Origin: Volvox africanus
Taxonomy: Eukaryota; Chlorophyta; Chlorophyceae; Chlamydomonadales; Volvocaceae
Direction: 5' to 3'
Assembly (NCBI GenBank): GCA_030268105.1
Contig: BSDZ01000094.1
Span: 2,824,501 to 2,888,500 of the forward strand
DNA length: 64,000 bases
Within the stretch, counting starts at the first letter, position 1. Every line of letters starts with the position of its first letter. This document shows, in pieces, positions 62,259 to 64,000 of this stretch. The notes beneath the pieces are model-generated. The model did no database searches. It had not been told where the DNA came from and worked only from the letters and a program-made list of their open reading frames with translations. The translations under genes were made by a program, and so were the position numbers.

Positions 62259-64000
62259 GCGGGAAGGGCCGGCCGTATTCAGCTTTCCCTGACACGAGGG
62301 GCCCGCTGTACATACGTGGTTATGTCTCATATTCTCGTTGGTTGTTACAAACGGCGGGCATATTTAGGCTGGACAGATGTGGTAAGTGCGGTGGAAGAGG
62401 GGCATAAAATAATGTGGAGGATGTGAAATGCGGGCTTGAGTGGGGATTTCATACGTGAACGGCATGGCCGAGAGCACTACTGGCAGCCACTGAGGCGTTT
62501 AAGATGGATGTGGTCCGCCTGTCTGCTATCTCCAAACAGATTGCAGCAGAAGTGTAGTGGCTTGGGAGCATTATAGCTTGGAGCGTGTTATGTGCATTCT
62601 TGAAGTTGCCGGATGGGTGAGGCACCGAGTTGAGGGTCAAGCGAGCGGCGTGGTGATTACGGCATGCGCTTGGTGGCGCCTCCAAAAAGGGGGGGCCATT
62701 AAAGGGACAAATCAGGCGCAAATCTCGTCCCTTGTTTTTAAGCTTGGAAAAGCCAGCGAATGATGGGTTGTGCTGAACGGTGCCGTGGGGCGAGGATGTG
62801 GACACGAGGCCACGTATTGCAAACGTTCGGTATAGGGCGGGGAGCTCAAGCTAAGGCAAGCGAGGATGCGGGCAGAGACGCTTCGATGAAGTGGACGTCC
62901 CAATGAAGCCGGCTGCGGTTTATGCCTTGCCAGGCTAAGCTCCGGTTGCAGGGCAGCGGCGCTGCGATTGCTGGGACTGGCCAGCTTGCACGTGGGGGAC
63001 TCGGGAACATAGCGGTTGGAATGGACATCTGCGAGACTGCGACACTATATGTTCTACCGCATAAGACGGCGATTAGAGCAGCCAATTAGGGACTGCAGGA
63101 ATCAAGTCTTAATAATAAATATGCCGGGAGAAGGGGCGCGAGGTTCAAGGGGCATTTAGTATGCAGTGGCCCTTGAGGATGGTCGAACTTGTACTGGAAG
63201 GGTCAGACATAATACGTACGGGATGCATACCGGGACTCCTCGGGACGCATTATTCTCTGGTGTGCGGCAGATGAGCCCGGTGTTATGGTACGCGGTTGGT
63301 CGCCTGTGATAGGTGCCGTCGACAGAATGCGAGTTTTGCAAGGGACCCCGAATGCCCAGCGGAATGGCTGATGCCTGACGGGTTGAGATAATGTTTGAAA
63401 TCTACAGCAATCCTGATGGGTTTGTAACTCCTCCAATGGCCGATAGAATGGCCGCCCCGGATGTTTGGGGAAAGCATGACCTATGATTAGTCGGGGCATT
63501 AGTCGGTCAGTGTAAACTATGCAACAAATGCGTCCTGTAAGGGCCTCGACAATTTGTTGGAGAGAGGCAACGGCCATCAGTCAGCTATACATTAAGATGA
63601 TGTGGGAAATCGGAAAGCTCACTGAACGTTGCCGTCAATGCATGTATTACCTGCTCCAGTGTACTCCAGTGTAGGTGTGTGTCGCAATCGCAGCTTGTTT
63701 CGGTCGGCGGGGGAATCCGTATGGACTTCTGGGCACAGCTTGCTCCATTTGGGTCTCTTCGTATTCTGCCTCGTAACTGGCGCTCAGTCCCTTTCAATTA
63801 GCAATCTACTATATGTGCCCCAGAATCTGACACGGAAGTGCCCTAATTCCTTTCCACGTGACTAACCTATAAAACTAGATCCGGCGCCCTACCTATAGTG
63901 TCTTGTACTCGCTCGACTTCTGTGCGGCAAGTCGTTGTGTTTCTGGTTCGCGGGTTCAAACTTGGCGGCGAAGGATGGATGCATCCTCACAACTTCTCAG
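62259..64000. other. Region after LPAAT with no supported gene
   Basis: Contains the LPAAT 3' untranslated region. TGTAA pentamers occur near 63,424 and 63,535. No exon chain is visible, apart from the weak reverse-transcriptase-like relic noted separately. The last 100 bases do not fold into a tRNA by eye. Confidence 0.45.
63230..63577 (-). pseudogene. Possible decayed reverse-transcriptase fragment
   Basis: On the minus strand, two overlapping frames contain RIAVDFKHYLNPSGISHS followed by LAKLAFCRRHLS, then in another frame AYHNTGLICRTPE. This order recalls the 'R-x-x-V-D-F-R-x-L-N ... L-x-x-L ... Y-H-x-x ... K-T-A-F' part of retrotransposon reverse transcriptases. It is frame-shifted, lacks the YxDD box and has no visible terminal repeats, so this is a weak call. 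Confidence 0.2.

Noticed and set aside
63930..63990. tRNA-like GGTTC box near the right end
   Set aside because: No matching A box and no cloverleaf could be drawn from the flanking bases.
1..64000. CRISPR arrays, bacterial operons or ribosome binding sites
   Set aside because: Genes are intron-rich and eukaryotic; no regularly spaced direct repeats of CRISPR type were seen.

Overview
The window reads as nuclear DNA of a green alga of the Chlamydomonas/Volvox group. The evidence is eight spliced protein genes with GT-AG introns of about 60 to 750 bases, GTGAGT/GTGCGT-type donors, moderately high GC with AT-richer intergenic stretches, long low-complexity protein segments (Gln, Gly, Ala/Asn, His runs), TGTAA poly(A) signals, and protein families typical of this group. 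The genus is an inference; the length of introns and spacers and the GC level fit Volvox-like species better than Chlamydomonas. Exon joins below were found by hand. In nearly every join the phase arithmetic closes, which is the main support for the models.

Layout: 1-5.0 kb no supported gene; 5.0-10.8 kb (-) a tandem GYF-domain adaptor protein; 11.6-13.1 kb (+) PAM18/TIM14, the mitochondrial import J-protein; 14.3-17.2 kb (+) uroporphyrinogen-III C-methyltransferase (siroheme synthesis); 19.6-23.0 kb (+) a helical-repeat (OPR/FASTK-like) protein, probably organellar; 25.2-32.1 kb (+) a compact ORF carrying six TQT motifs (LC8 dynein-light-chain-type ligands), followed after an in-frame TGA by a large UIM plus RING ubiquitin-ligase-like protein; 34.4-54.0 kb (-) a giant receptor-type class III nucleotidyl cyclase homologue of about 3,950 residues (extracellular solute-binding domain, one membrane span, two degenerate cyclase domains broken by huge insertions); 55.6-57.2 kb (+) an organellar IF-3-like protein with only the C-terminal domain; 58.5-62.3 kb (+) plastid lysophosphatidate acyltransferase; 62.3-64 kb no supported gene, with a weak hint of a reverse-transcriptase relic.

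The genes do not form one pathway. PAM18, UPM1, the helical-repeat protein, IF-3 and LPAAT are organelle housekeeping genes. The GYF, TQT/UIM/RING and cyclase proteins are regulatory proteins. The GYF/PAM18 pair and the cyclase/IF-3 pair are divergent and may share promoters. The RING gene and the cyclase gene are convergent.

The most novel-looking items are: (1) the TQT array in a roughly 12-residue register, one motif created by splicing, upstream of and in frame with the UIM/RING ORF; and (2) the giant receptor cyclase whose two catalytic domains have lost key metal and transition-state residues and carry insertions of about 560 and 700 residues at equivalent places.
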